Notes: generated by a model from the letters alone, not told the origin. A stretch of 64,000 nt of DNA from Bacillus renqingensis (GCF_016464375.1 NZ_JADDIU010000003.1:124001-188000); one strand, 5' to 3'; positions 1 through 8,678 are shown, counted from the stretch's first letter. Program-made: numbers and translations.

Positions 1-779
1 TTGTTGAAATGGCAGAAGTTGTCCACGCAGCGGGCGGAAAGGTTTATTATGACGGGGCAAACCTAAACGCTGTTCTTTCAAAAGCAAGGCCAGGGGATAT
101 GGGTTTTGATGTTGTTCACTTAAATCTTCATAAAACCTTTACCGGTCCGCATGGCGGAGGAGGTCCTGGCTCAGGTCCAGTAGGGGTAAAAGCCGACCTT
201 ATTCCGTTTCTGCCAAAACCGGTTATTAACAAGCAAGGTGATACGTATGTTCTTGATTATGAACGTCCGCAGTCCATTGGCCGTGTAAAGCCATTTTACG
301 GAAATTTTGGAATCAATGTTCGTGCCTACACCTATATTCGTTCTATGGGACCTGACGGCTTACAAGCCGTTACGGATTATGCAGTGTTAAATGCCAATTA
401 TATGATGAGAAGACTTTCAGCCTATTATGATCTTCCGTTTGACAGACATTGTAAGCATGAGTTTGTTTTGAGCGGCAGGCGGCAAAAAAAACTGGGTGTC
501 CGGACACTCGATATCGCCAAACGACTGTTGGATTTTGGCTATCACCCACCAACCATTTACTTCCCATTAAACGTGGAAGAATGCATCATGATTGAACCAA
601 CCGAGACGGAATCAAAAGAAACACTTGATTCTTTCATCGATGCGATGATCCAAATTGCTAAAGAAGCAGAGGAAAATCCGGAAATCGTTCAAGAGGCACC
701 ACATACAACAGTTGTTGGCCGTCTTGATGAAACAACTGCGGCCCGGAAACCGATTTTAAGGTACCAGGCTGAAATTTAA
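1..779 (+). CDS. gcvPB: Glycine dehydrogenase (decarboxylating) subunit 2, C-terminal part
   Basis: This is the C-terminal ~259 residues of the P2 subunit of the glycine cleavage P-protein, which decarboxylates glycine with PLP and passes the aminomethyl group to GcvH. The reading frame is open from the window edge (codons begin at base 3), so the gene starts outside. The PLP-lysine region is visible as N-L-H-K-T-F followed by a glycine-rich stretch (G-P-H-G-G-G-G-P-G). The C-terminus contains the family's [10 protein letters not shown] segment. In Bacillus this gene closes the gcvT-gcvPA-gcvPB operon, and the strong hairpin right after the stop agrees with an operon end. No glycine riboswitch can be seen because the operon start is outside the window. 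Confidence 0.95.
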   Translation, partial: VEMAEVVHAAGGKVYYDGANLNAVLSKARPGDMGFDVVHLNLHKTFTGPHGGGGPGSGPVGVKADLIPFLPKPVINKQGDTYVLDYERPQSIGRVKPFYGNFGINVRAYTYIRSMGPDGLQAVTDYAVLNANYMMRRLSAYYDLPFDRHCKHEFVLSGRRQKKLGVRTLDIAKRLLDFGYHPPTIYFPLNVEECIMIEPTETESKETLDSFIDAMIQIAKEAEENPEIVQEAPHTTVVGRLDETTAARKPILRYQAEI

Positions 780-783
780 AAAT

Positions 784-820
784 AAAAAAGGATGATTCGA
801 CTGTGAATCATCCTTTTTTC
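784..820. terminator. Bidirectional terminator between gcvPB and yqhL
   Basis: A-tract, stem GGATGATTC / GAATCATCC with a six-base loop, then a T-tract. The A and T runs on both sides let it serve both convergent genes. Confidence 0.9.
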
Positions 821-827
821 ACTTCTA

Positions 828-1211
828 TTATTTTTTCGCCTTTACTTTACCTGTCCACTTTTTAAAGCCGCCTTGGAGCTGGGTAAGATCTTTGTACCCT
901 TTTTTGTGTAAAAATTGGGCTGCCCGCCCGCTGCGCATGCCGCTTTGGCAATATAAATAAACCGGCAGATCGGGACGAATTTCCTTCATACGCATTTTAA
1001 GCTGTGACATTGGAATATTGCGTGCCCCTAAAATATGACCGCTTTCAAACTCGTTTGGTTCCCGAACATCAATTAGCTGTGCCTTTCTATATCCTGCACG
1101 GAATTCTTCCTCCGTTACCGTCTTTACAATTCTTTTTTGATAAAAAAATGTGGTAAGGGAGTAAATAATAATGGCTCCGATAATAGTGATTAAAATATAA
1201 AGTGAACTCAA
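828..1211 (-). CDS. yqhL: Membrane-anchored rhodanese-like protein YqhL
   Basis: A 127-residue protein with one N-terminal membrane segment (about residues 4-24) followed by a single rhodanese domain. The domain shows L-I-D-V-R-E-P-N-E-F and an active-site loop C-Q-S-G-M-R-S with the catalytic cysteine at about residue 88. Such domains carry persulfide sulfur; the physiological acceptor of YqhL is not known to me. The start is TTG at 1211-1209 (minus strand), chosen because a good ribosome binding site (AAAGGAG) lies just upstream and no ATG is available there. It is convergent with gcvPB and divergent from lipM, as in B. subtilis. Confidence 0.9.
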   Translation of the reverse strand: MSSLYILITIIGAIIIYSLTTFFYQKRIVKTVTEEEFRAGYRKAQLIDVREPNEFESGHILGARNIPMSQLKMRMKEIRPDLPVYLYCQSGMRSGRAAQFLHKKGYKDLTQLQGGFKKWTGKVKAKK

Positions 1212-1393
1212 CGTGTCTTTCTCCTTTCAAGCTGTACTGCACTTGTTTTTATTATATAAGTCATTCCCATAAAGATAAAGAACAATGATGAAATTTCTTT
1301 TATAAATTAATACCAGAAACAATCTATTTTGATTTCATTACTGAATTTGGTAGACTTAAAATCGAAAAAAATTAATCAAAATGAGGGTTTGGG

Positions 1394-2230
1394 ATGGAAA
1401 AGGAAACATGGCGTTTTATCGATACAGGAAACCGTTCGCCATCATTTAATATGGCGTTGGATGAGGCCTTACTTGAGTGGCACAGCGAAGGGAAAATCCC
1501 TCCGGTCATTCGTTTCTATGGCTGGAATCCGCCTACACTATCAGTTGGCTATTTTCAAAAGGTGGAAAAGGAAATTGACATGGAGGCCGTTAAACGGCAC
1601 GGGCTTGGCTTTGTCAGAAGGCCTACGGGGGGGAGAGGAGTCCTTCATGAGCATGAGCTTACCTACAGTGTCATCGTTTCAGAAGAACATCCAGAAATGC
1701 CGAAAACCGTTACAGAGGCTTACCGGGTGATTTCGGAAGGGATCTTAAAGGGATTTCATCATTTAGGCCTTGATGCCTATTTTGCCGTTCCAAAAACAGC
1801 AGAACAAAGGGAGGCATTGAAAAGCCCGCGTTCGGCTGTATGCTTTGATGCTCCAAGTTGGTATGAGCTTGTGGTCGAAGGCAGGAAGGTTGCCGGAAGT
1901 GCGCAAACACGGCAAAAGGGTGTCATTCTCCAGCACGGTTCGATTCTACTGGACTTAGATGAAGACAAATTGTTTAGTCTGTTTAAATATCCAAATGAGC
2001 GCGTAAAGGAACGGATGAAGAAATCATTTAAGGATAAGGCGGTGGCGATTAACGCCATCAGCCCGAGAAGGATTACGCTTGAGGAAGCGAAGGAAGCCTT
2101 TTACAACGGTTTTGCTGAAGGTCTGAATATTGACCTTGTCCCATATCAATTATCTGAGGAAGAACTGGAATATGTAAACAAATTGGCCCATGAACGCTAT
2201 GAAAATGACGAATGGAATTTTAAAAGGTAG
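1394..2230 (+). CDS. lipM: Octanoyltransferase LipM
   Basis: A 278-residue member of the biotin/lipoate A/B ligase fold. In Bacillus, LipM moves octanoate from acyl carrier protein to GcvH, the first step of lipoate synthesis. Visible family features are [11 protein letters not shown] at about residue 75, the cysteine in S-A-V-C-F-D-A-P (about residue 150, expected acyl-thioester site) and G-S-A-Q-T-R-Q-K-G (about 175). The neighbouring gcvPB belongs to the glycine cleavage system whose H protein is the LipM substrate. ATG at 1394 follows GAGGGTTTGGG. It ends with a clear terminator. Confidence 0.95.
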   Translation: MEKETWRFIDTGNRSPSFNMALDEALLEWHSEGKIPPVIRFYGWNPPTLSVGYFQKVEKEIDMEAVKRHGLGFVRRPTGGRGVLHEHELTYSVIVSEEHPEMPKTVTEAYRVISEGILKGFHHLGLDAYFAVPKTAEQREALKSPRSAVCFDAPSWYELVVEGRKVAGSAQTRQKGVILQHGSILLDLDEDKLFSLFKYPNERVKERMKKSFKDKAVAINAISPRRITLEEAKEAFYNGFAEGLNIDLVPYQLSEEELEYVNKLAHERYENDEWNFKR

Positions 2231-2234
2231 TGAT

Positions 2235-2267
2235 ATAAAAGCGGCGGTTGCCGCTTTTATATTTTCG
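2235..2267 (+). terminator. Terminator after lipM
   Basis: Perfect 11-bp stem (ATAAAAGCGGC / GCCGCTTTTAT) with a GGTT loop, directly after the lipM stop and followed by ATTTTC. Confidence 0.85.
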
Positions 2268-2384
2268 CAAACCGCAAAATTTGTTAAAATTCCTCGTTTT
2301 TAAGAGGAAAATCAATCAATACTCTTATTTTCTTTAAAATCTAGTTGATTTTAAGTTTGACAAAATAAATGTTTTTTGCTCAAC

Positions 2385-2400
2385 ATACAATATATAGTGG
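2385..2400. promoter_or_regulatory. NrdR box 1
   Basis: ATACAATATATAGTGG matches 14 of 16 positions of the NrdR box consensus acaCwAtATaTwGtgt as I remember it. NrdR is the ATP/dATP-sensing repressor of ribonucleotide reductase genes. It lies 145 bases before the nrdJ start and exactly 33 bp from box 2. Confidence 0.75.
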
Positions 2401-2417
2401 TGTTAAAAATTAATCAA

Positions 2418-2433
2418 ATACTATATGTTGATT
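2418..2433. promoter_or_regulatory. NrdR box 2
   Basis: ATACTATATGTTGATT matches about 12 of 16 positions of the NrdR consensus. The 33-bp start-to-start distance from box 1 (three helical turns) is the spacing typical of paired NrdR boxes. The rest of 2268-2544 is AT-rich leader. A TTGACA at 2357-2362 could be a -35, but no well-spaced -10 was found. Confidence 0.65.
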
Positions 2434-2544
2434 TTTCTTTGCTCTATATGATACCTTATGTATATTAAGGCTGCTAGATTTAACATAAATGAACAAGAAT
2501 CTAGTAAAAAGTATAGCTTTTATTTTTTAGAAGGAGTTGTTCCT

Positions 2545-5500
2545 ATGTCTGTTGTGTTTAGACAAAAAATGAATATTGATTTTGAAAGGTTGAATGAGGA
2601 TATCCGCCTATTCCCCCAGGTACACCCAGTTACTCCGGATATGAAAATAACTCACAAGGGTGTTTCACGCCTTGTCATGTTGGATCGTTATACCTTCAAA
2701 GATACGGAGAAAATCACTCTTACAACCGGTGACTTTGTGGTCCTTACCATTAAAGAAGATCCAAAATTTCCTGCGCGAGGCTTAGGGACTATCTTGGAAA
2801 TCGATTGGGAGCAGAAAAAAGCAAAGGTATTAGTAGAGGAGGAATTCAGAGGCGTATTGGATGATCCGGAAGAAGCCAGTACAGGGGTCATTCTAAAGTC
2901 GCTTGATGTGATTGAAAAACCGCTTGAGCTTTTCTATGAGCAGATTGCGAAGCGGGTGGCGACGGGTCTTGCTGCTGTAGAGGAGACGGAAGAAAAGCGC
3001 CTTGAATGGACGGAGAAGTTTTACCAAGAGCTTGTCAGCTTGAACTTCATTCCGGCAGGACGCGTTCTTTATGGGGCCGGGGCAAATACGGATGTAACTT
3101 ATTTTAATTGTTACGTGATGCCTTTTGTGGCGGATTCACGTGAAGGAATTTCCGATCACCGCAAACAGGTCATGGAAATCATGAGCCGTGGCGGTGGTGT
3201 CGGCACAAACGGCTCAACATTGCGGCCAAGAAACACCCTGGCACGCGGTGTAAACGGCAAATCATCCGGCTCGGTTTCGTGGCTTGATGATATTGCAAAA
3301 CTGACGCATTTGGTTGAGCAGGGTGGATCCCGTTAACTAGCTCCGAACGGCGGGATTAAAATCTCGTGAATTGCTGGAACACCCTTAGAGCCTTATCAAC
3401 TAAAACGTGACTGGCAACGGTGGGCGTGAAAGTTTGAAAATGATAAGGATTGGGCAATCAGCAGCGAAGCATTTCTGGAAACGGAGATGAACGTTCAACG
3501 ACTATTGAAACTTCCTAAGCCGTAAATGGTACGGGAAAAAGTAAACGATTCTGACGGTAACGTTGGTTTCGGGCACGAGACAGAGTATTCTCTGATGATA
3601 TAGTCTGATCTCATGTGAAAGCATGAGAGCTAGGCAGAAATGACCTAGCCGCTCTATAATGAGTAGTAACAAAATAGCGTGGAGCTCAAATGATAATGTT
3701 AGCGGATAAATAAAGATGCACTAGTCCGCGTAGTTCAGAAAATGAACGACTAGAAAATCGGGTGAATTGCAGGGAAATCCTTAGAGACTTGCAAGCTACA
3801 ACGTGACTGGAAACGGTGAGCGTGAATGCTTTAAAAATTGTAAGTATTGGACAATCTGCAGCCAAGCGTCATAGGGCAATGGTTATGGCGAAGGTTCAAC
3901 GACTAGAGGGTGAGTCCCAACAATAAACCTTCATGAGCGCCCGGCCCCTAACAGATAATGCTGAGGGTGATGATATAGTCTAGTCCGTCTGTGAAAACAG
4001 AGTAAATATCCTGAAAGGGACGGTTAGTACGTGGCATCCAGACATCATTGAATTTATTATTTCAAAGATGCAGAATCCTAGAATTTTACGATTCTTAATT
4101 GAAAATACAAACGATGAGACGATTAAAAAATTAGCAAAAGATAAATTAAAGTTCACTCCTTTGACTTCACAAGAAATCGCTATGTACCAAGGAATTGTAA
4201 ACTATAAGAGCATACCTGGTTATGGTGGATTCAGTGAAGGTATCATCGCCGATGCTGAAGAAAAATTAGAAGTTGGCGGTAATTACACTGTCCATAATCC
4301 AGAGTTCTTAACCGGTGCGAACATTTCTGTTTGCTTGACCAAAGAATTTATGGAAGCTGTAGAAAATGACAGTGAGTACGAACTTCGTTTCCCTTATGTT
4401 GAACAGTACAATGAAGAGGAAATGAAGATTTATAATGAAGAATGGCATAAAGTCGGCGATGTACGCGAGTGGGAAAAACTTGGACATAAAGTTCGCGTCT
4501 ACAAGAAGATCAAGGCGAAAGAACTTTGGAATTTAATCAATATTTGTGCAACTTACTCGGCAGAGCCTGGGATCTTTTTCATTGACAATGCTAATGACAT
4601 GACAAATGCAAAGGCATACGGACAACAGGTAGTTGCGACCAATCCGTGTGGCGAGCAGCCACTCGCACCATTTTCAGTCTGCAACCTTGCTGCGGTTAAC
4701 TTAGCAGAAATGGCAGATAAAGAAACGAAAACAGTTAATTTTGATAAATTAAAGAAGACAGTAGAAGTTGGTGTCCGCATGCAGGACAACGTAATCAATG
4801 CTACACCATACTTCTTGGAAGAGAACAAAAAGCAAGCTCTTGGTGAGCGCCGTGTAGGTCTTGGTGTTATGGGATTACATGACCTCTTGATCTATTGTGA
4901 AACAGAGTATGGTTCACCAGAAGGTAACGAATTAGTTGATCGAGTGTTTGAGATAATTGCTACCACGGCATATAGAACTTCTATCGAATTAGCGAAAGAG
5001 AAGGGAAGTTTTCCATTTTTAACAGGTGAATCTTTAGAGGAAACAAACCGCTTAAGACAAGCATTTATCGAAACGGGATATATGAAAAAAATGCCGGATG
5101 ATATCCGTCAATCAATTTTAGCAAATGGAATTAGAAATTCCCATTTGCTAACTGTTGCTCCTACAGGGAGCACTGGGACCATGGTTGGGGTCAGTACCGG
5201 GCTTGAACCTTACTTCTCCTTCTCTTATTTCCGCAGCGGTCGTCTCGGAAAGTTTATCGAAGTGAAGGCAGATATCGTTCAAGAATACTTAGATCAGCAT
5301 CCGGAGGCAGATCCAGAAAACCTGCCAAACTGGTTTGTCACAGCGATGGAGCTTGCTCCTGAAGCCCATGCTGATGTTCAATGCGTCATTCAGCGTTGGA
5401 TTGACAGTTCGATTAGTAAAACAGTTAATGCGCCAAGAGGATACAGTGTAGAACAAGTTGAGAAAGTTTACGAACGGCTGTATCGCGGCGGGGCAAAAGG

Positions 5501-5771
5501 CGGCACAGTGTATGTGGACGGTTCACGCGATTCACAGGTATTGACTCTTAAAGCAGAAGAAAATACTAATGAGCAATTGTCTATGTTCGATGAAAAAGAA
5601 AAGCAGCATGTAGTCCTTGTTGATACTATCAGCGACCTTCGTTCGACTAATGTAACTATCGGCTCTGAGGTAGGCAATACCTGCCCGGTATGCCGTAAAG
5701 GAGAAGTCGAAGAAATTGGCGGCTGTAATACCTGCACGAACTGCGGGGCACAATTAAAGTGCGGTTTATAG
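2545..5771 (+). CDS. nrdJ: Adenosylcobalamin-dependent ribonucleotide reductase (class II), split by two introns
   Basis: Exons 2545-3333, 3678-3707 and 4032-5771 join in frame to 852 codons. The product reduces ribonucleotides to deoxyribonucleotides using a B12-derived thiyl radical, so it works with or without oxygen. Visible: F-N-C-Y-V-M-P (first redox cysteine), M-S-R-G-G-G-V-G, N-P-C-G-E-Q-P-L at about residue 477 (radical cysteine and glutamate), A-P-T-G-S-T-G-T-M, and a C-terminal Cys-rich ribbon (C-P-V-C ... C-N-T-C-T-N-C) of about 35 residues. The ATG at 2545 follows GAAGGAG. Without splicing, translation stops at TAA 3334-3336, directly after G-G-S-R. The joined junctions restore G-G-S-R-R-G-A-Q-M-I-M-L-A-D-W-H-P-D. 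Two NrdR boxes lie upstream. Confidence 0.93.
3334..3677 (+). ncRNA. Group I intron 1 of nrdJ (ORF-less, 344 nt)
   Basis: Self-splicing intron interrupting codons for S-R|R-G-A-Q. Evidence: the exon ends in CCCGT, which pairs with an internal guide GCGGG (in ACGGCGGG, about 3347-3354), placing a U.G pair at the splice site. The core motifs are present in order: GTGAATTGC (P-like), CAATCAGCAGC (Q-like), GTTCAACGACTA (R) and GATGATATAGTCT (S), with GACTA/TAGTC forming P7. Two hairpins follow (CTCATG/CATGAG and GCTAGG/CCTAGC, P9 region). The last base before exon 2 is G (position 3677), the expected omega-G. There is no endonuclease ORF. Confidence 0.92.
3708..4031 (+). ncRNA. Group I intron 2 of nrdJ (ORF-less, 324 nt)
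   Basis: Second intron, 30 bases after the first, interrupting A-D|W-H-P-D. The 5' exon end GCGGAT pairs fully with guide GTCCGC (about 3723-3728) with U.G at the splice site. Core motifs are GTGAATTGCAGGGAAATCC (P), CAATCTGCAGCCAAGC (Q), GTTCAACGACTAGAG (R) and GATGATATAGTCTAGTCC (S). The final base is G (4031). It shares several stretches with intron 1 (GTGAATTGC, CCTTAGAG, AACGTGACTGG, GTTCAACGACTA, ATGATATAGTCT), so the two are probably related. No ORF inside. Confidence 0.92.
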
Positions 5772-5786
5772 AATTCAAGGATAAAC

Positions 5787-5835
5787 AAAAAAGAGGGAAT
5801 TCAGACTTCTTTAAGGTCTGAATTCCCTCTTTTTC
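5787..5835 (+). terminator. Terminator after nrdJ
   Basis: Long stem: AAAAAAGAGGGAATTCAGAC pairs with GTCTGAATTCCCTCTTTTT across a short loop, followed by T-rich sequence. It begins 16 bases after the nrdJ stop. Confidence 0.92.
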
Positions 5836-6208
5836 TTTCCCGATATAAATATTATTTAAAAGCTACATACATTATTTTATCCGTAAGCCCGTATTCAAAC
5901 AACGCACATAAAAACAGCTGTACCTACTGGTATGCTCAACGTATCAATTTAAGGAGGTTCTTTAGTGTGAAACGTTTCCTTATAAATGTATCTTCATGAA
6001 ATAGAGGATTGCCGCAGGGGGAATCATAACTAATTAACCGGAACTCGGAATGAATGCCGTTATGGTGTACAAAACGAGTTACCTGATACTACTGCATGTA
6101 CATGATAGTATCATTTGCGTTAAAACGGACATGAGAAAAGAGCTATTAAGTTCAGGGTTTGTAGGAAGAGATTATTGGAAGAAAACTAACTAATTTAAAA
6201 AAATAAAA
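5836..6208 (+). other. Intergenic stretch with a possible short gene remnant
   Basis: No recognisable gene. One open frame begins at ATG 6050 (or 6062) and runs to TAA at about 6191, giving a C-terminus ...L-L-S-S-G-F-V-G-R-D-Y-W-K-K-T-N. A better ribosome binding site (AAGGAGG, 5953-5959) precedes a GTG that opens only about 10 codons. The pieces may be the decayed remains of a longer gene; I cannot name it. No clear promoter was seen except the one belonging to the next operon. Confidence 0.3.
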
Positions 6209-6238
6209 TTGACAATTAGATAAACCTTTATATATAAT
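6209..6238 (+). promoter_or_regulatory. Sigma-A promoter of the gntR-ABC operon
   Basis: TTGACA (6209-6214), 18-bp spacer, TATAAT (6233-6238); both hexamers are perfect consensus. It lies 43 bases before the regulator start. Confidence 0.85.
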
Positions 6239-6260
6239 GTGTATAGAGTATATATACATT
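6236..6260. promoter_or_regulatory. Inverted-repeat operator overlapping the -10
   Basis: AATGTGTATA, five bases GAGTA, TATATACATT: 10-bp arms with one mismatch. It overlaps the -10 hexamer and the likely transcription start, which suggests autorepression by the GntR-family product encoded next (inference). Confidence 0.65.
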
Positions 6261-6281
6261 ATTGCAAGAAGAGGTATTTGT

Positions 6282-6659
6282 ATGCAAATAATAATTTCTA
6301 ATATTTCAAAGGAACCACTTTATGAGCAGATTTACAGGCAAATTAAAAAACAAATTTTGACGAATGAACTAAAAGCTGGAGAAGCTTTACCGTCTATGCG
6401 TCAATTAGCTAAAGACCTTGACATAAGCGTGATAACAACAAAGCGGGCGTATGAAGAGCTTGAGAAAAATGGGTTTATTTTCTCAGTAGTTGGAAAAGGA
6501 TCATTTGTGTCTGAACAAAGTAATGAACTGATTCTTGAACGGAAAATGAAAGTAATAGAAGAGCAGTTAATGGTCGCAATTCAAAATAGTAAAGAAATAG
6601 GATTAGAATTAGCAGAATTAAAAGAATTACTTACCATGTTATATAAGGAGGATACATGA
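6282..6659 (+). CDS. GntR-family (YtrA-type) transcriptional regulator
   Basis: A 125-residue protein made of a winged helix-turn-helix (about residues 8-75; E-P-L-Y-E-Q-I-Y-R-Q-I ... L-P-S-M-R-Q-L-A-K-D-L ... V-G-K-G-S-F-V) and a short helical tail of ~45 residues instead of a full ligand-binding domain. That is the YtrA subfamily layout, whose members usually repress an adjacent ABC transporter operon. ATG 6282 is preferred to the upstream frame start because AAGAGG sits just before it. The stop overlaps the ATPase start (ATGATGG), indicating translational coupling. The strong promoter plus palindromic operator directly upstream suggest autoregulation. Confidence 0.88.
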   Translation: MQIIISNISKEPLYEQIYRQIKKQILTNELKAGEALPSMRQLAKDLDISVITTKRAYEELEKNGFIFSVVGKGSFVSEQSNELILERKMKVIEEQLMVAIQNSKEIGLELAELKELLTMLYKEDT

Positions 6660-7540
6660 TGGAAAATGTAATTGAACTGAAACACGTAAATAAGGCTTTC
6701 GAAGGATTTGAACTGAAAGATTTATCTATTTCAGTTAAAAAAGGCTTTGTTACAGGGTTTATTGGTAGTAATGGAGCAGGAAAATCTACAACGATCAAGT
6801 TGATTATGAATTTATTACAGCCGGATAGTGGAGAGATTTCGATTTTTGGACTGAATTATAAAAAGCATGAAAAAGAAATAAAACAACGAATTGGCTTTGT
6901 GTTCGATCATAATGTTTTTTATGAGAATGTTACTTTAACAGAGATGAAGAATATCATAAGTCCAATTTATATAAAATGGGACGATTCTCTATTCAATCAG
7001 TATGTAGATATGTTTGAACTACCATTAAAGAAAAAGTTAAAAACATTCTCTAAAGGTATGATGATGAAGGCATCATTAACCATTGCATTATCCCACCATG
7101 CTGAGTTAATTATTATGGATGAACCAACATAGGGATTAGACCCAATATTCCGTAGAGAACTGTTAGACATTATCCGAGATCTAATGCAGGATGGTGAAAG
7201 AACGATTTTCTTTTCTACGCATATTACGACAGACTTAGATCGAATAGCAGATTATATTACTTTTATCCATAATGGTCAACATATTTTTACAAAAGAGTAT
7301 TATAAAATCGAGGAAGACTATGCAATTGTGAAAGGAGAAACAAATCTATTAGATCGTGACACGGAACAAGAATTTATAAGTATTCGAAAATCAAAACATG
7401 GATTTGAAGCATTAACGGCAAATAAACAACATACAAAAACTATTTTTGGTGAAACGGTTATTCTAGAGAAACCGACACTTGAAGATATTATGCTATATAC
7501 TAAGAAAGGAAAAGATAAATATGCTGAATCTTATTCGTAA
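6656..7540 (+). pseudogene. ABC transporter ATPase with in-frame TAG (codon 159)
   Basis: An ATPase of 294 codons interrupted only by TAG at 7130-7132. Walker A is G-S-N-G-A-G-K-S-T (about residue 38), the signature region is F-S-K-G-M-M-M-K, Walker B is L-I-I-M-D-E-P-T, and the TAG falls at the next residue, directly before G-L-D-P of the D-loop. The same frame continues intact through the H-loop (F-F-S-T-H) to TAA at 7540. The truncated 158-residue product would lack the D-loop and switch histidine. No frameshift or second stop is visible, so the lesion is recent, a sequencing error, or read through. It overlaps gntR by 4 bases and the permease by 20. Confidence 0.85.
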
Positions 7541-8129
7541 AGATATTATTTTACAGAAAAAAACATTAATGATTTTGTTGCCGCTGATATTTATCTATTT
7601 ATTCGTAGATACTTCTACTATCTGGGTGGGTGTTTTATTTTCTATTGCCATCATTATGCAAAGTTTTTCAATGGATGAAAAGTCTTCCATCCATCTTCTA
7701 CTGAATTCATTACCGTATACTCGAAAAGAAATTGTCAGTTCCAAATATTTAGGTGCATGTTTTTTTACTTTCCTGATTGTATTGACTATTTTTATTGGTA
7801 ATTTGATTATTCATAGAGAGATAATCCAATGGGAACAATTATTAGTTTTAACGATGATTGTTGTGTTTTTTATCTCACTGGCTTTTCCATTTTCTTATCT
7901 ATTTAAAAGTCAGTATTTGATGGTCGCCTTTGCTGTTTCGTTTGTCCTTTATTTTATTATTGTCGGTAAATTTATACCTGATTTGAATGATAGAATAAGA
8001 GAGACAATTCGAGTAGTCTTATCTTTTGATAATTCTTTATTATATTTAGGAGTAACGCTGTCAGTCGTAATTCTCTACATTCTTTCATGGATGCTCTCAA
8101 TCCGTATTTATAGCAGGAAAGTATTTTAG
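7521..8129 (+). CDS. ABC-2 type transporter permease
   Basis: A 202-residue, very hydrophobic protein with about six membrane segments (around residues 16-30, 34-50, 82-100, 107-127, 130-150 and 175-195). It has the size and layout of ABC-2 permeases paired with YtrB-like ATPases (N-terminal N-L-I-R-K-D-I, then L-N-S-L-P-Y-T-R-K-E-I). The start at ATG 7521 was chosen because AGAAAGGA lies 8-14 bases upstream; an in-frame ATG at 7479 would sit deep in the ATPase gene. Its substrate cannot be told. If the upstream ATPase is dead, this permease has no motor unless another ATPase serves it. Confidence 0.8.
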   Translation: MLNLIRKDIILQKKTLMILLPLIFIYLFVDTSTIWVGVLFSIAIIMQSFSMDEKSSIHLLLNSLPYTRKEIVSSKYLGACFFTFLIVLTIFIGNLIIHREIIQWEQLLVLTMIVVFFISLAFPFSYLFKSQYLMVAFAVSFVLYFIIVGKFIPDLNDRIRETIRVVLSFDNSLLYLGVTLSVVILYILSWMLSIRIYSRKVF

Positions 8130-8260
8130 AGTTAGATTTGTCTTTGTGAATACCCATGTCATAGAAAGAGACATTCTAAAAAGGTTAAAGTAAAATCCGA
8201 TAAGAATTGAATATAATTTTATCCTAATAAAGTAAATACTTCATTAAGCATATATAAGAT

Positions 8261-8299
8261 AAAAAGAGCATCGTCTAACCATCCCGATGCTCTTTACTA
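8261..8299. terminator. Terminator between convergent genes
   Basis: AAAGAGCATCG and CGATGCTCTTT form an 11-bp stem with an 11-base loop, with an A-run on the left. It can serve the permease gene and the minus-strand small gene. The preceding 8130-8260 holds nothing I recognise. Confidence 0.75.
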
Positions 8300-8328
8300 A
8301 TTCAATCTAGTAAAGTAAAATAACTGAA

Positions 8329-8586
8329 CTAGAACCTGCTCATCATACCTTGCCCTTCAACACCATTCCCATTCAAACCATTCATCATCCCCCCTTCTCC
8401 ATGGCATGCCTTGTACATATCCTTTAATTCCTCTTTGGAGAAATTAGGATGCATTTTTTGCATAAACGGCAGCATTCTTTCAAAGCTTAGACCATCGCCT
8501 TGCCCGCTGTTACCAGCCGCCACTACTGCTGTTCCCGCCCCAAGAATCATCACCGCGCTTAACAAACCAACCGTAAGCTTTTTCAT
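8329..8586 (-). CDS. Small secreted Met/Gly-rich protein
   Basis: An 85-residue protein with a clear signal peptide (M-K-K-L-T-V-G-L-L-S-A-V-M-I-L-G-A-G, cleavage likely near V-A-A-G at about 24). The mature part has E-R-M-L-P-F-M-Q-K-M-H-P-N-F and ends C-H-G-E-G-G-M-M ... G-Q-G-M-M-S. It has one cysteine, two histidines and many methionines, a composition compatible with metal binding outside the cell, and it sits next to the copper genes. I do not recognise an established function. GAAAGGAGCGGTACAA before the ATG is a strong ribosome binding site. It is divergent from the DsbD/SafE-like gene and shares its upstream region. Confidence 0.75.
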   Translation of the reverse strand: MKKLTVGLLSAVMILGAGTAVVAAGNSGQGDGLSFERMLPFMQKMHPNFSKEELKDMYKACHGEGGMMNGLNGNGVEGQGMMSRF

Positions 8587-8678
8587 TTGTACCGCTCCTT
8601 TCTTCCATTTACGTTTATCATACTACTGAATTATGAAGAATTTATGGAACATTAAATTATGTAATAAAAATTTCATTT

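Noticed and set aside
2231-2544. Cobalamin riboswitch before the B12-dependent reductase
   Set aside because: No B12-box-like sequence or the expected multi-stem leader was found; NrdR boxes explain the control better.
3334-4031. Intein or frameshift as the cause of the nrdJ break
   Set aside because: The inserts contain stops in all relevant frames and carry group I core motifs; both ends restore the protein precisely.
8329-8400. K-A-C-H-G-E-G-G in the small secreted protein as a heme c site
   Set aside because: A CxxCH motif needs a cysteine three residues before C-H; here Y occupies it, so it is not a heme c site.
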